Positions 34,151 to 45,900 are shown, counted from the first letter of the stretch. The stretch is DNA of 64,000 nucleotides from Puccinia triticina (GCF_026914185.1 NC_070567.1:6722001-6786000); one strand, 5' to 3'. Numbers and translations: made by a program. Notes: generated by a model from the letters alone, not told the origin.

Positions 34151-37100
34151 CTAATCACTGACATCATCACCATCATTTTCTCCTTGCCACTTCTGAAGTC
34201 CCTCGGTCAATGCTTGCATCATCTGTGATCCTGTAACAACCATGTGCAGCAATCCTGATAGCTGGCGGTGGCGTTGAGCCTCGTGATGTGCAAATGCATT
34301 CAACAGATAACTATTGTGATTAGTTTGTTGGATGTGATAACAGACAGATGTGCCCTCTTGTCGCTTGTTCACTGGCACAGCTGCCTCCACTGCGGCACAC
34401 CCTCCTTCAATGCAATTATGCTGTACGTTGAGGCAACACTTAATCCACTGATCAAATGATTTTGCTGTCAATTTTCCTGGTGACATAATGTTTGAGGTTT
34501 ATGTATATTTGGGGGAATTTACTTACTGGGACAGGTACAATAGCATAGCTGGACCTCTTCTGCAGTGTAGGCATTTGGGTATGACGATTGATGTGTCCTC
34601 TCTGACATTCCACACGTCTCACATAATAGTGATTCCCTGGGGTGACCTCCCACAACAATTGGACACATGCAATAACTTCATCTTGATTTGGACCCCCTTG
34701 CTCCTCTTCACACAAAATTGGGTTGTCAGTGCATTTTTGTATGATAGCATAATTAAATTTTCCTGTGGTTAGCTTACCAAATAAAACATCCCCTTGTGAA
34801 TTGTTTCCTTGGCATTCAGATGGATAGCAGATACTTGTCTAACACTGCTTTTTGGGTTGAGTCTTGCAGTAAGCGCCTCAGGAATCGGTTCAAGTTCTGC
34901 CTCTGGGATATTTGGTTTGTTTGAGTGTAAGCAGGGGTATGATTTCATGGGGTTGACTAAGGTGGAGTTGTACCCAAATAATTTTTGGATCAGGACATTT
35001 GATTTAAATATGTTGGTAACATTAGGTTTGGCTTGAAAGTATTCCCCTGTCTTGGAATCATGAAGGTAGGCGCCAGAGTATAATAGCCTCTCAATGTGAT
35101 AGTTGCTGAAAGTCAGGGCTAAATTGTGACTTGGTGCTTGTCTGTTGGAATGGCTCGCACTACACTTTACCAATGAAGGATCAATGGTGGGCCATCATGT
35201 AAGTTGCCTGAAGTTGTGGAAAGTTGAGGGCATCAATGTTGAATGATTGCAAGCGGGCCTCCACTTCTTTCAATTTGCTCTTGGGTATCCTATTTGTCAT
35301 AAGGTCAGCCATAAGATATTTGACACATCCTAGGAGGACTACGTGTAGTATCTCCACTGGGGTGTCATTACATCCATCAAATGATGCTAGTTCCAAATAA
35401 GAGTTGAATATTCTTGGATGGGAGTGTTCTGCAAGTTGGGCAATTCTGACCCGTTCATGGACCTTCTGAGTATGCAATTCCATCAACCTGTGTGTTATTT
35501 GGTCCTTCAATCCATACTCTGCAGTTTTCAACTTGAATTGATTCTTGGATTTTGTATAGTATAGCTCCCAAAGTTCATGAGATCCACTCTTGGTTTCATG
35601 CCACTTTCTAGCAACGGGTAAAGCTGGTAGGACAAAAAAGGCACGGAGGAATTCCAAACTGCACCGGTGTTCTTTTGATTGAGTACTGAGATGACACATC
35701 CTGCAAGGGTTATTGGCTTGACCTGGGTTGAATGTGCTTGTAATTTCTGCAGACATAGGTGAGTCCGCAAGGAAAGCAAGTGCGACCACCATATACAATA
35801 CTTCGTGTTTCAGACCTGCATCAAATGCTATGCTACCTTGAGTTGCCAAATGACTGTGTGGATATTATACAATGTCAGAGACAATGAAAGGAACTATCCA
35901 TTATGTGTTGTTCACTCACTTGATCTCTGCAACAATGGGCTCACCAATCTCCAAAGCTGAAGCAACATTGGAGGTTGCAATAAAATGACAATTGTATTCC
36001 ATGTTGGTCATTTCAGGCAGCAGTCCTCCCAATGTGAAATAGTAAGAAATATGTTTGTTCCATCTCTTAGACTGGTTACCTGAAGTGTCATCAGAGTAGA
36101 GGGTAATGGGGACATGTCAAATGATCTTTTTACCTGCCCTCTCTCTCCAGGGATTGGGTATGCAAATAGGGTCGGCCCCAATTGGGGCGCCATGTTCTGT
36201 CAAAACAACACAAAAAGTTGGGGTGATACTTGTCAAAACAACACAAAAAGTAGGGGTGATACTATCATGTGAAGAGTTTCATTAACTGCTTACCATATAG
36301 CAAATTATCACACTTTGACATAAGCAATGATCCATCCTGATGGCGAATTTCTGAGTATAACTTGTTGAACTTCCTGACAGGAATATCAAGCAAATCTTGG
36401 TCGTTATATCCAATATTTGCACGTATGTAGAATATCATGTTACCAGACTGATTTGGTCTGGAAAATTTGGCACGAAAACACTTGCCCCATATTTCATCTT
36501 GATACTGGTAGAAAAATATTGGCACCACAATGTGACTATCTGGGTGATCCATCAAAGTTGTGGGCTCAAATATATAGTAGTGTTTGCCATTGTAAGGTGC
36601 CATTTGGACGCGGTGTTCTTGGTTAAGACTTTCACGCCACTTTTCACTTTGGTACAGAGCCCTGATGTTCTTCCCTTTGGTGTCATGTGGGTAGAATTGC
36701 ATATGTGGGAGAACAATGGGATTTGCCAATTCCTGGGAAATAAAATGTCAGGGGAGATAATGTGTCAGTCAATTGCAAAATCAAGCAGAAGGTAACAAGT
36801 TGACCCACATGTCAAATCAAGTCATGCAGACTCAGATAATAACATGTATTATTAAATATGGAGACATGCTTGTTGATTTTCACATCTAAAGTCTTCCGGA
36901 TCATATCCCAGTTTTGTTTGTTTCTGTCCCAATGGGGCAGCTTCATGCCCCACACAAGTAGGATGACCCGCAACTGGTGATACATGGTGCGTGATAAGCG
37001 ATTGTGCAGATGGCCTAGCATGAGTGCTGAGACCAGATGCTGCGAGTTTGTATGTATGGTAAGCGTGGGGTGGTCTGATCAGCCCAGATTTATACATACA

Positions 37101-37782
37101 ATCTCAAGGTTAAATTTGCCACTCACCCCCTTGGACCTAAAGGGAAACCAATTGGAATTTTCCATTGTTGCCTCTGATTGTTAATCATCATCATCATCCT
37201 CTTGACCAGGGGTTAACACTTCATCTTCCATCAATCCAGCCATAAGTGCATCATGAACCCACTGAAGCATGCCTTGATCCCCACCCATGACTTCCTCTTG
37301 ATCCTCAGAACCAAAACCAAAGGCCGCACTGTCATTCATATCAACATCCACTGTTTGAGGCTCTTCTGGACCCATCTACAGGGATCCAAGATTTTGATCA
37401 GGAATTTCCACCTGGGGATCTGCAGGCACCTGATTCCAAACATGAGGGAGTGACGAGCTAGAACCATGTGTTTGAGAATTTGATTGAGCCATTGCATTTT
37501 GGAAACTCTGGAGTTCTGCCAACTTGTTCATATGAGTTCTGGTTTGAAGATGTAATGGTATGTTGCTCTCCTTGGCCCATTTGGATTTGCAAATCACACA
37601 TCTGTAAAGGTATCTACCATCTTGATCCAAATTAGCCTCAAAAACTGAGGGTAATATATTTCCCATCAGAATAGAATAACACAACCAAAAAAACACCATA
37701 TCAAAAAAACACCATATAAGAATCATAACCAGATGGACACAATCATATACCATTGTGTCAATGAATGCACTAAACAGGATGA
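34151..37782 (-). pseudogene. Plavaka-type (CMC-related) DNA transposase, multi-exon, decayed
   Basis: The putative ATG at 37782 is followed by TAG within nine codons. A C2H2-type finger (CVICKSKWAKESNIPLHLQ...TH; about 37605-37530) comes next, then an acidic segment (37375-37181), and blocks typical of Plavaka transposases: ANPIVLPHMQFYPHDTKGK with YIFEPTTLMDH and VVPIFFYQ (36729-36500), VPITLYSDDTSGN.SKRWNKHISYYFTLGGL (36115-36025), then after an intron (GTGAGT donor, CACACAG acceptor, about 35920-35838) VLYMVVALAFLADSPMSAEITSTFNPG, CRMCHLSTQ, FDGCNDTPVEILHVVLLGCVKYL (35849-35300), SYPCLHSNKP (about 34940) and a C-terminal His-rich tail. An in-frame TGA at 36119-36117 and the start-proximal TAG disrupt it. 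Element termini were not identified. Confidence 0.75.
36198..36263. repeat. 33-bp tandem duplication
   Basis: Two adjacent copies (36198-36230 and 36231-36263) of TGTCAAAACAACACAAAAAG..., differing at one base. They lie between two Plavaka exons, probably within an intron. Confidence 0.85.
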
Positions 37783-37849
37783 TTGTTTGGTGCCATAGCC
37801 ACCAAGTAGGGGGGGGGGGGGAGGGGAGACTGAGGGATAATATGTATAT

Positions 37850-38181
37850 CCTTGGAAATTCTGGAGGAACTTGAATGATTGGCTTGATAATTATTGATTT
37901 ATTTAAAACAGTAGGGACTGATTCTTGGGGCTCAAATATAGGAATGATAGATATCTGATTTCCAAATTATTTGATGAACCTGAAGTTTTGTGAGATCAAA
38001 GGTGGGTTTAATTCCTTGGAAATTCTGGAGGAACTTGAATGATTGGCTTGATATTATTGATTTATTTAAAACAGTAGGGACTGATTCTTGGGGCTCAATA
38101 GGAATGATAGATATCTGATTTCCAAATTATTTGATGATCCTGAATGCCTTGAGTTTTGTGAGATCAAAGGTGGGTTTAATT
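37850..38181. repeat. Tandem duplication of about 165 bp
   Basis: Copies 37850-38013 and 38014-38181 start CCTTGGAAATTCTGGAGGAA and end GGTGGGTTTAATT. They differ only by small indels (an extra ATA(AT) in copy 1, TGCCTTGA in copy 2). A G-run precedes them at 37810-37820. Non-coding. Confidence 0.9.
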
Positions 38182-38605
38182 CTGAAATGTTGTGTTTTGG
38201 CTGGTTGAACCCAACTGTGGGTGGTTTGTGGCAAGAGGCAAGGAAGTCAGGATTTTGCGCGGCATGCACGCAGCTTGGCCCCACAGTCAAGTCTGGTCCT
38301 CAGCAACGGTTGAGGTTTTCTCCGACCCCGTCGGAAGTCTGGCTCCATCGGAAAGGCCAATCTCAATCAGTTCTCACGGTTTGTTTCATTCCTGCGGTCA
38401 TCGGTGAGTGTTCTATGAGCCACCACCCCCTAATCCCTCCCTTCAGTCGGTAGTGAAACCGCCAACGCTCATGAACGCCTGTAAAATATCAAACTGAAAC
38501 CCGTAAGTATTTTATTTTGATATGTGATCCGACTGAGCCCAATGCTGATCGCTTATCTTACCCGTATGAGACCGCTGTAGGACACAGGTCATTGAAAAAG
38601 CAAAT

Positions 38606-40339
38606 ATGTTGCAGCCCCTCAGCGGGCACCCCTCATGGGACAAGCTTGAAAGCTACCCAAATCCGTTGTCCAACCCAAACTCAAACCGCGGGCCACTGTC
38701 AAATCCAAATCCCCTCCTCCCAAGCGATGGCGGTGTCAATCACGGCCAATACAACTACTCTAACATGGCCAACCCAAACTCAAACTGTGGGCCACTGTCA
38801 AATCCCCTCCTCCCAAGCAATGGCCGTGTTGATCACGGCCAATATAACTACTCTAACATGGCCGGATTCAACCACACCCCCACTCCCATGGCGCAACCCA
38901 AAGCGCAAGACCAACATGTCAATACTCGACTGATGGACGTGGCGGATCAGGGCCATGGAGGCCCGGGCTTTCCGCAAGGCCCAAACCCTCCTGGTGAGTC
39001 CCTCGTGCGCTGGAGGATGACATATGTAATAAAATTCCATCCCCGCACTCCTTAGGCGTTTCAAATCGCCAGAGCCAAGCTGGGCCCCAGCAATCGCCGA
39101 CTTTTACCCAAATGGGTCCACCCCCCTCGCCATATCCGCCGCAGGGTAGTCCAGGTATGCCTTACAGCCCCCCTAGCGCCAGTCCTGCCCCGAGCCAATC
39201 CTCCCGTTTGAGTTTTACGGGCTCCATCGGAGTCCGCCCAGACAACCTTGAATTGATTGGGAACGCCCTGCAACTGGTTGAGAGCTCCTTCACCCTCAGC
39301 AGCGAGCTTATTCAACGGGCACAGCCCTTAATACAGGTTAGTGTTGTGAAATGCCATGGGGGTCACATCCACTAACCCCCCATCTTGATTGTAGATGACC
39401 TCAGAAGAACGCACCCTTGCGATCTTGCTATTGGCCCTCCACCGTGGCCCCCTCCCTCAGCAGCCAATCGCCATCCCAGTTGCGGAGCCAACTGCGGCCC
39501 ACTCGACGCCGGACCCCTCGCAGGGCTATAGTCAGGATTTCAAGGCCCACCTCCGAAACACCGTACGCGAAGTCCTGCTCCAAGAGGACCTTCAGTCCTA
39601 TGGCAGCCGGGCATCCCGTCGCTTGAAGGTGTTGGACACACCGTTCAATCGCGTCACCGTGAGTACCCATCCTGTGGCTCAGACCAATGATGACACTTCA
39701 AATCACTGACATGCGGGTCGCCAGGCTGCCATTGCCAAGGAACCCCAAGAGTTCCGCGCCACGCACCTACCGGCAAACTACAACAAAGGCCAAAACAAGG
39801 ATTACTTTGAGGGCCTGGTCTCTGACTGTATCAAAGAGCAGAAATCAATCCTCGCCACTTTGCTCAAGGCTGGCATGACCGGCAAAGGATTGGAAAAGGT
39901 ACCTTCCCTTTGGAGTCTCATCGCCAACATCTACTCCGTCTTCCATCCAACGTTCAAAAAACACGGTGCAAAGCAGATTCACTCAGACAAGCAAATTACC
40001 TCGGGGGCCAAGGTAAGGTTGTGCTACATCCGCTTCATGGTCAACCTCAATCAAGTCAACCTGCGCAACAAGAACAAGTCGAAGCAAGTGTCATTCTGGG
40101 ACGACATTGACAAGGACCTTGCCTCATTAAGGAGGAAGTCCCTGGGGTATGGTACCGCTTACGCTACAATGATTTACGAGATTGACAAGCGACTCTGGGA
40201 TGATGTGAAAACCATCCGGAGTCATGAACCAGCAGATCAACAACCTCCATCTGAAGAAGAGGTCAAGGCGCGTGCGCAATCTATTCTCCAAGCCCAAAAT
40301 GCGCCTGAGGTCGAGATTGAACTTGGACCACCAAACTAG
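38606..40339 (+). CDS. Unknown protein, 4 exons, 515 aa, probably repeat-associated
   Basis: Exons 38606-38993, 39056-39336, 39395-39658 and 39725-40339 join in frame with GT-AG introns of 62, 58 and 66 nt (donors GTGAGT, GTTAGT, GTGAGT) and give one open frame with no stop. The N-terminus contains two ~35-residue repeats of the type NPNSN.GPLSNP...LLPS.G.V.HGQYNYSNMA, then a Pro/Ser-rich segment. The rest is folded-looking and helical (LELIGNALQLVESSFTLSSEL, ...ATHLPANYNKGQNKDYFEGLV, ...KVRLCYIRFMVNLNQVNLRNK, ...RRKSLGYGTAYATMIYEIDKRLWDD) with a charged tail. I recognise no catalytic motif. It could be a rust-specific gene family or the accessory gene of a transposon; the similar style of 32909-33553 favours a multicopy family. 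Confidence 0.7.
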
Positions 40340-41269
40340 TATCCACTCCTTACTCCCCCTCCCTCTCGCTCTCTCTCTCTCTCCTCCAATCCATATGCCT
40401 CCTCCCCCCAGTTTATTATCTAGTTAGTTAGTTTGCTACATCTACCTCCCAGATACACGAGTCTCCTCCCCACTGTTTATTAACTTGTTAGATTGCTACA
40501 CCTAACTCCCAGATACACAACATTATACACGATAAGAAATGATATTACAATACTATTTACACAAAATGAGTGCCCCTTGTGGGGCTCTGAGCCATTTGAA
40601 CCCTGGCGAGCAGAACAATGATATTGCTAGGGGGTGTGGGGCGGGTACGAGGGATCAATTCCCCGGGTCTGCATCCCAGGCATATCGATTTCATATCGAA
40701 CATTGAGTACTCTCCAATGTACGTTTGAATTTCAATTGAAACTCCAAGGTATCCCAAAGTCAAAAATCAAATATAATTCAAACACCTCTGAGTTCGAAAT
40801 ATATTCAAATGTAATTCAAAAAATAATTGAAGAGACTTTGGGTTTTGTTCAAAGTCTCCACCCAATCAATATTTGAGGTCATGGGCCCATCGGATTACAT
40901 CCAATGGGTGTTCGAAAGGACTTCAAACACTCAGTTCGGACTCACTTGGTCAACTAGTTTGACAAAGTTGGCGACGTCCCCTCTTGCTGGCAGGGAGTTC
41001 GAACATCTTTCGATTGAACTTCGGAAGGCTTTTGATCTTTTGCGTCTGTGGTGTACAGATCACGGCGGACGCACTTTTAAGGTTTTTCTCCGAAAAACCT
41101 TTGAAGTGGGCGATTTCAGTTGGAGGACCTCCAAAGTCTAGGTCCTTCGCACATTCTCCGAAGTATCTCTGAAGTTTCCCCGAAGTTGCGGTGAAATCTT
41201 CGAAGTCCATTCGAATGTGACAGAAATATCTGTCCGACCAGCGGGTTGGACCGGATCAGTACCCACTCT
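40340..41269. other. No gene seen; CT microsatellite and TTCGAA-type inverted words
   Basis: A CTCTCTCTCTCT tract at 40368-40382, then anonymous sequence. 40690-41260 is rich in TTCGAA/TTTGAA words and short inverted repeats such as GGTTTTTCTCCGAAAAACC (41081-41099), as in 32440-32740 and 56280-56580. Confidence 0.4.
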
Positions 41270-41660
41270 GAAGGGCCTTCGGAGGTGGAACCCTGGCCTC
41301 CCAAGGATTTTTGGAGGTCATTTGGAGGCCCTTTGAATGTTATCCACTCCGAAGGGCCTTCGGAGCTGGAATCCTGGCCTCCCAAGGATATTTGGAGGTC
41401 ATTCGGAGGCCCTTTGGAGTGGATAACATCCAAAGGGCCTGCGGATGACCTCTGAGTATCCTTGGGAGGTCATTTGGAGGCCCTTCGGAGTGGATAACAT
41501 CCGAAGGGCCTCCGGATGACCTCCAAAGCTTGGGAGGTCATTCGGAGGCTCTTTGGATGTTATCCACTCTGAAGGGACTTTGCATGTGGAATCCTGTCCT
41601 CCCAAGGACATTTGAAGGGCCTTTGGAGGCCCTCCGGATGTCAACCGGACATCCTTTGGC
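41270..41660. repeat. Palindromic tandem array (GGAGGCCC type)
   Basis: Repeated units CTCCGAAGGGCCTTCGGAG, CCTCCCAAGGAT, TTGGAGGTCATTCGGAGGCC and GTGGATAACATCC occur in both orientations, so the stretch can fold back on itself at several scales. It lies just left of element 2. Confidence 0.7.
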
Positions 41661-41784
41661 AGACACCTTGATCGGAGCCAACATCCCCCACCAGGATGCT
41701 CCGCTCAACATCCCCGACCAGCTCCCCTCGGAGAGGAACACCTGTTGAATTTGAGAGCCTCTTCTGACTTCCTTACCATAGCGT

Positions 41785-42568
41785 TGTGGTACACAGAAAT
41801 GTGAAAAATCAAAAGTTTTTCTCATGTACATATAGAAGGCCTCAAGATACCATCCATTGGACACCATAAATGGAATCCACGGCTAAATCAACCCCTATCC
41901 CCCACTGGAAGCATCACTGGAGCCCCACTACACTGGAAGTTAGACCCTCTGGACAGCCTGTAGCACCCAGTCAACCACCTGTCAGGCGCCCCAAGTCACA
42001 TTCCCCGCACCATTCTATCCCCACTACATATATAGGTTTGGTTTTGTTTGTTATGTACATGACATCATGCAGCACTGCCCCTGCAGGCTGTGCCCCTTCA
42101 ACTGAATGGTTCCCCGCATTCTAGTTCCTTCTAACTCCACTTTGTTTGGTCTTATTACATCACCTGATCATTCCCTGCACAGCTTATGCACCCCTTGCAT
42201 AAATTATGACATCATCTGGCACAGCCCCTCATCATGTATGCACCCCTTGCATAAATTGTACACAGCCACTCCCTCTTAACTCCCTCATGTTGTACAGTCC
42301 AGGCCAGCTAGAATACCTCACTCAGGGGCTGCCCTGGAGCCAAAATCCCTCACATTTGTCTATATAAGGAGCTCTCTTCCCCCCCATTTGTAGTTCCTCA
42401 GTTTATTACTCATCAAGTTTTATACTCACCCATCACCCAAAACACTTACGTACCCACTCAACCCTCTTACTTACATATAACAACTCTTACATACTGAATA
42501 ACAACCTTTTTTTTTATACTGTGTCACGAGAAACTTATCTTGAGCTAACTACTCCTATCACTTATTAA

Positions 42569-42599
<31 letters not shown>

Positions 42600-42689
42600 A
42601 GCTGGTAGTATAGAAGGGCAGAGCTTGCACCTCCTTCATCCCCTTCTCCATTCAGCAAAAGGGTTCCACAACCACTTTTGAGTCTTACA
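41785..42689 (+). repeat. 5' LTR of element 2
   Basis: It starts TGTGGTACACAG and ends GAGTCTTACA. A TATATAAGGAGC at about 42361 is the likely promoter TATA element (cf. TATTTAAGGAGG in the related solo LTR). The sequence appears identical to 52507-53411. Confidence 0.93.
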
Positions 42690-42956
42690 AGGGAGTCCCC
42701 AACGTGATAGGATAACCTTTTTTGATCAACACCGTATTACCGGTTTCAACGACTCGAACTAACGTCAAAGGAAAACGACTTCTAGCGGCAAAAGGATCAA
42801 ATTCATCGACAAAATCTACAAACTCAACGGCGTATTCAGTTATTCTGTTGGACAACTAGTCAAATATTAGACACCATCTTACGAAACAAATTACGTACCT
42901 CTGAAAAGAAACGTTACGACCACTCTGAGACGAGGATCTTGAAGAAGCAGTATAAC

Positions 42957-43117
42957 TTATTAAACCAGGAAACGGGCAGAACGACCTTAGGAATCTGGAT
43001 AAGTTAGGGGTCTGTTGAAGAGAACTTTGGAACTACTAGAAGGAGCAGCCTGATTTATTAAACCAAAAGACGGGCAGAACGACCCTAGGAATTTGGATAA
43101 ATTGGTAGACTGTTGAA
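42957..43117 (+). repeat. Leader direct repeat in element 2
   Basis: TTATTAAACCA..., ACGGGCAGAACGACC.TAGGAAT.TGGATAA and CTGTTGAA recur at about 42957-43019 and 43056-43117, a ~62-bp unit at a ~100-bp spacing in the untranslated leader. This could be a packaging or dimerisation element; that role is speculation. Confidence 0.75.
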
Positions 43118-43289
43118 CAGTACTTCCCAGATTGTTAAGTAATTTTTGATATCAAAATATAAGAAATAACCCCCAATTTGCCCTGGTAAAGAGACCAGAG
43201 ACCAGATATTATTGTTTCTTTTTCAGAGCACAGTAAAACCAGTTATCAACAGATCGTGATATTACAAAACTAGGAATCAACAAGACAAC

Positions 43290-43763
43290 ATGAGTTTACC
43301 GTTCAGCGCACCAGATTTGGAAAATGGATTCGCTCCTCCATCGACCCCTTTTAGGAACAGACCTGCGGCCGGAACTTCAGCCTTGAATTGGAATACGGAT
43401 ACGACGAATCCACCTGCACCACCCAGAAAAGACAAAGGAAAGGGAATCGACCTTCAACTCAGAGACCAATATGAAGATGAATTGTCAGATTCAGACGAAA
43501 CTCCTCAAAACACTAACTTACCGCAACGTAACAACACCACACGTCAACCTATATCCGGGTACGGAATTCACAACACGGAAAATATTCGAGAACCTATGTA
43601 TCAACCTCAATTTCAACAACGACAACAACCGGTCCCACCCCCACCGTTTCAGCAACCACCTATTCAGCACCCACAAGCTTTTTATCCGCAGTACTACCAA
43701 CCACCAGCGGTCCAACAAGTCAAACCGGTCATTATTAAGGAACCTGGTCTCTTAATTCTATGA
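43290..43763 (+). CDS. Gag N-terminal extension frame, element 2 (157 aa, Pro/Gln-rich)
   Basis: It starts MSLPFSAPDLENG and is rich in Pro, Gln and Asn (QFQQRQQPVPPPPFQQPP). The stop is at 43761-43763. The adjacent frame reads Y-D-G-N-Q-F-M-K-F-L straight into the next gag frame, and element 1 gag has a comparable F-D-G-T-K-V-E-R-F-I upstream of its capsid helices. The two frames therefore probably belong to one Gag, joined across 43757 by a +1 shift or separated by a 1-nt indel. Confidence 0.6.
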   Translation: MSLPFSAPDLENGFAPPSTPFRNRPAAGTSALNWNTDTTNPPAPPRKDKGKGIDLQLRDQYEDELSDSDETPQNTNLPQRNNTTRQPISGYGIHNTENIREPMYQPQFQQRQQPVPPPPFQQPPIQHPQAFYPQYYQPPAVQQVKPVIIKEPGLLIL

Positions 43764-43776
43764 TGGCAACCAATTC

Positions 43777-45834
43777 ATGAAGTTCTTAAAAAGTTTTGAA
43801 AGAACGGCCAATGCTTTCCAAGCGACGGATTACAATAAGGCGCTTCAGATTGGACGATTTGTGCGGACGGAGGAACTCAAGAGCGAACTTGAGGAGATGG
43901 ACGGATACGACGACTGCGACTGGAAAAAATTACGAAAAGAAATGGTCAAAACGTGGGGGGACTTAGATAATACCATTATGTACACCACCAACGACCTAAT
44001 CAAATTGACTAAACAACAAGCCAAGAGCGGGATTACGAACTACCGAGATTACAAATCTTACCTTGGAAAATTTACCTCAATCCTCAAGTACCTTGTCAAG
44101 AATGATCATATTAGCAAGGAGGAGGACGCGGCCCTGTTATTCTTGAGTGCCTTTTCAAACGAAAGTCAGAGAAGCATTAAACGAACCCTAGTCAACAAAG
44201 GGCAACTCCCAAAAGCCAAGGATGGAAGCAACAAGGCACCCAAATGGGATGATCTTGTGGCAGCGGCAGAAACCGAAATCCGAATTGATGAAGGCTATGT
44301 CAACTTCTCAAGCTTTTCCGAATCCAACCAAGTAATGCAGAAATCTCTAGATGCAAAGAAAGGCGATAGTCAACGACGAGACCGAATGGTTGCTGAAGCT
44401 CCCACCGCTAAGGTGGTTGACAACAAAATGGATGAAGTAATGCAAGAACTTGCTGCTCTTAAACAACAATTGAGAAGTGTTCTACCTGTCTCCTACAATC
44501 AACCTGGATCTTCCGACAAACCTGAATTTGCCCGCGGAAATACTCAACCGGCAACTCCATTATATGAAAGCAAGATTTGCTACTATTGTCTACGGGATGG
44601 GCATACAACCTTTAAATGTCCTGATCTAGCTAAGGATGAACGCCAAGGATTAGTGATTTGCAGGGGCAAGGATTACTTCTTGCCAAACGGACAACAAATA
44701 CCTTGGGTATCTTCTAGACCTATACGATTGGTAGTGGCAACAGCTTTGGCGGACCCTCAAATGCAAGATGCAATAAGGAATCTGGCAGAATCAAGACAAT
44801 CAGGAAACACCTCAACAGGGAATGGTCCAGTTGTGCAAACTTCAGCGCAGACCATTGACTGGCAACCACCTCAAATTGGAGCCGAGAACTACCTTAAAAC
44901 TCACGCAATTACTCGATCTGAAGCCCAGAAAGGTCGTCGTAACGTTAGGATCCAGGAACCCAAAAAAGATGATATGGATGTGGATCAAGAAGACGAGATA
45001 GCCGACCTTACTCAAAAGGAAACTCCAAGAAGAGCAACAGAGAAAGTTTGGAGTCGAGCCCAAACTCCACCCGTTACCAAGAAGGATTTGCCAGAAAACA
45101 CCTTGCTACAGGATTTAGATCATGTTAAAATCCCAACAACATTTGCTCAACTCACAGCTATTTCGCCATCTTATACGGAGCAAATCATTGCTAAGCTACA
45201 AGGACGTCTCCAAGGAAAGAATACTACAACTTACATGGCTACAGAAACTACCAAGGTTGCCGCGGCAATGGCCAACCCTCCGCAAGAAGAAGATCCATCG
45301 GACCCTTGCTACTATAGCTGCGCCTTAGGATACGTAACAGCCGAAATTGGTGGAGCTAAGGTTGACTTTATGGTTGATTCTGGCTCCATGGTTAATGTCA
45401 TGCCTCAAACTGTAGCAGATGACTTGGATCTAGACATAGTATCAGTTAACATACCTATGAAAGGAGTCGGCGGAGCTAGGTGTGATATAACCGGTGTAGC
45501 TGAAAACTGTCCAGTAGGAATCGGACGATTTTCCGGTCCAGCCCATCTTTTTGTTTCGCCAAAAGCACAGGACTGTATCCTAGGACGACCTTTTCTTTTT
45601 GACTACAACTGCACTTTGGAGTACCATGAAACCGGTGAAACACTCTCTTTCCAAGGAACTAAAGGCAGGAGAATATCTGTACCTCTAGCTAGGATTGGTC
45701 ACGGACAAGGCTGGGATAACAGGAAGGACCTTAGTGCCAATGTAATAAGGCCATTTACTGGATTGACTCCTAACCGGGCGGATAATGAAGAACATCAAAT
45801 GTTTACAAAGAAATCTATTCAGCATTTTTTATGA
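43777..45834 (+). CDS. Gag-protease polyprotein, element 2 (685 aa)
   Basis: A capsid-like helical region (residues 1 to about 170), a linker, one CCHC zinc knuckle CYYCLRDGHTTFKC (about residue 268-281), an acidic spacer, then an aspartic protease with the active site MVDSGSMVNVMP (Asp at about residue 534) and CILGRPFLFDYN. It forms the virus-like particle and processes it. The frame ends ...QHFL-stop with the codons CAT TTT TTA TGA, so the stop sits inside a -1 slippery site. The true Gag start may lie upstream (see the 43290 frame). Homologous to the two disrupted frames of element 1. Confidence 0.9.
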   Translation: MKFLKSFERTANAFQATDYNKALQIGRFVRTEELKSELEEMDGYDDCDWKKLRKEMVKTWGDLDNTIMYTTNDLIKLTKQQAKSGITNYRDYKSYLGKFTSILKYLVKNDHISKEEDAALLFLSAFSNESQRSIKRTLVNKGQLPKAKDGSNKAPKWDDLVAAAETEIRIDEGYVNFSSFSESNQVMQKSLDAKKGDSQRRDRMVAEAPTAKVVDNKMDEVMQELAALKQQLRSVLPVSYNQPGSSDKPEFARGNTQPATPLYESKICYYCLRDGHTTFKCPDLAKDERQGLVICRGKDYFLPNGQQIPWVSSRPIRLVVATALADPQMQDAIRNLAESRQSGNTSTGNGPVVQTSAQTIDWQPPQIGAENYLKTHAITRSEAQKGRRNVRIQEPKKDDMDVDQEDEIADLTQKETPRRATEKVWSRAQTPPVTKKDLPENTLLQDLDHVKIPTTFAQLTAISPSYTEQIIAKLQGRLQGKNTTTYMATETTKVAAAMANPPQEEDPSDPCYYSCALGYVTAEIGGAKVDFMVDSGSMVNVMPQTVADDLDLDIVSVNIPMKGVGGARCDITGVAENCPVGIGRFSGPAHLFVSPKAQDCILGRPFLFDYNCTLEYHETGETLSFQGTKGRRISVPLARIGHGQGWDNRKDLSANVIRPFTGLTPNRADNEEHQMFTKKSIQHFL

Positions 45835-45900
45835 TCACCGGTGTTCACCTAGGGAATAACTCACTGAAGCTAGTTGAGCGGGTTATATCTCGAACGCCGG
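45825..45900 (+). promoter_or_regulatory. Candidate programmed -1 frameshift signal, element 2
   Basis: U-UUU-UUA (45825-45831) in X-XXY-YYZ phase directly precedes the gag-PR UGA (45832-45834); a -1 slip lands on AUG 45831-45833, the first pol codon. After a 6-nt spacer CCGGUGUUC (45838-45846) pairs with GAACGCCGG (45892-45900): nine consecutive pairs with one U-G. The loop can form a smaller stem (AUAA 45856-45859 with UUAU 45883-45886, CUCA 45860-45863 with UGAG 45875-45878). Element 1 has the same layout with different stem bases. Confidence 0.75.
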
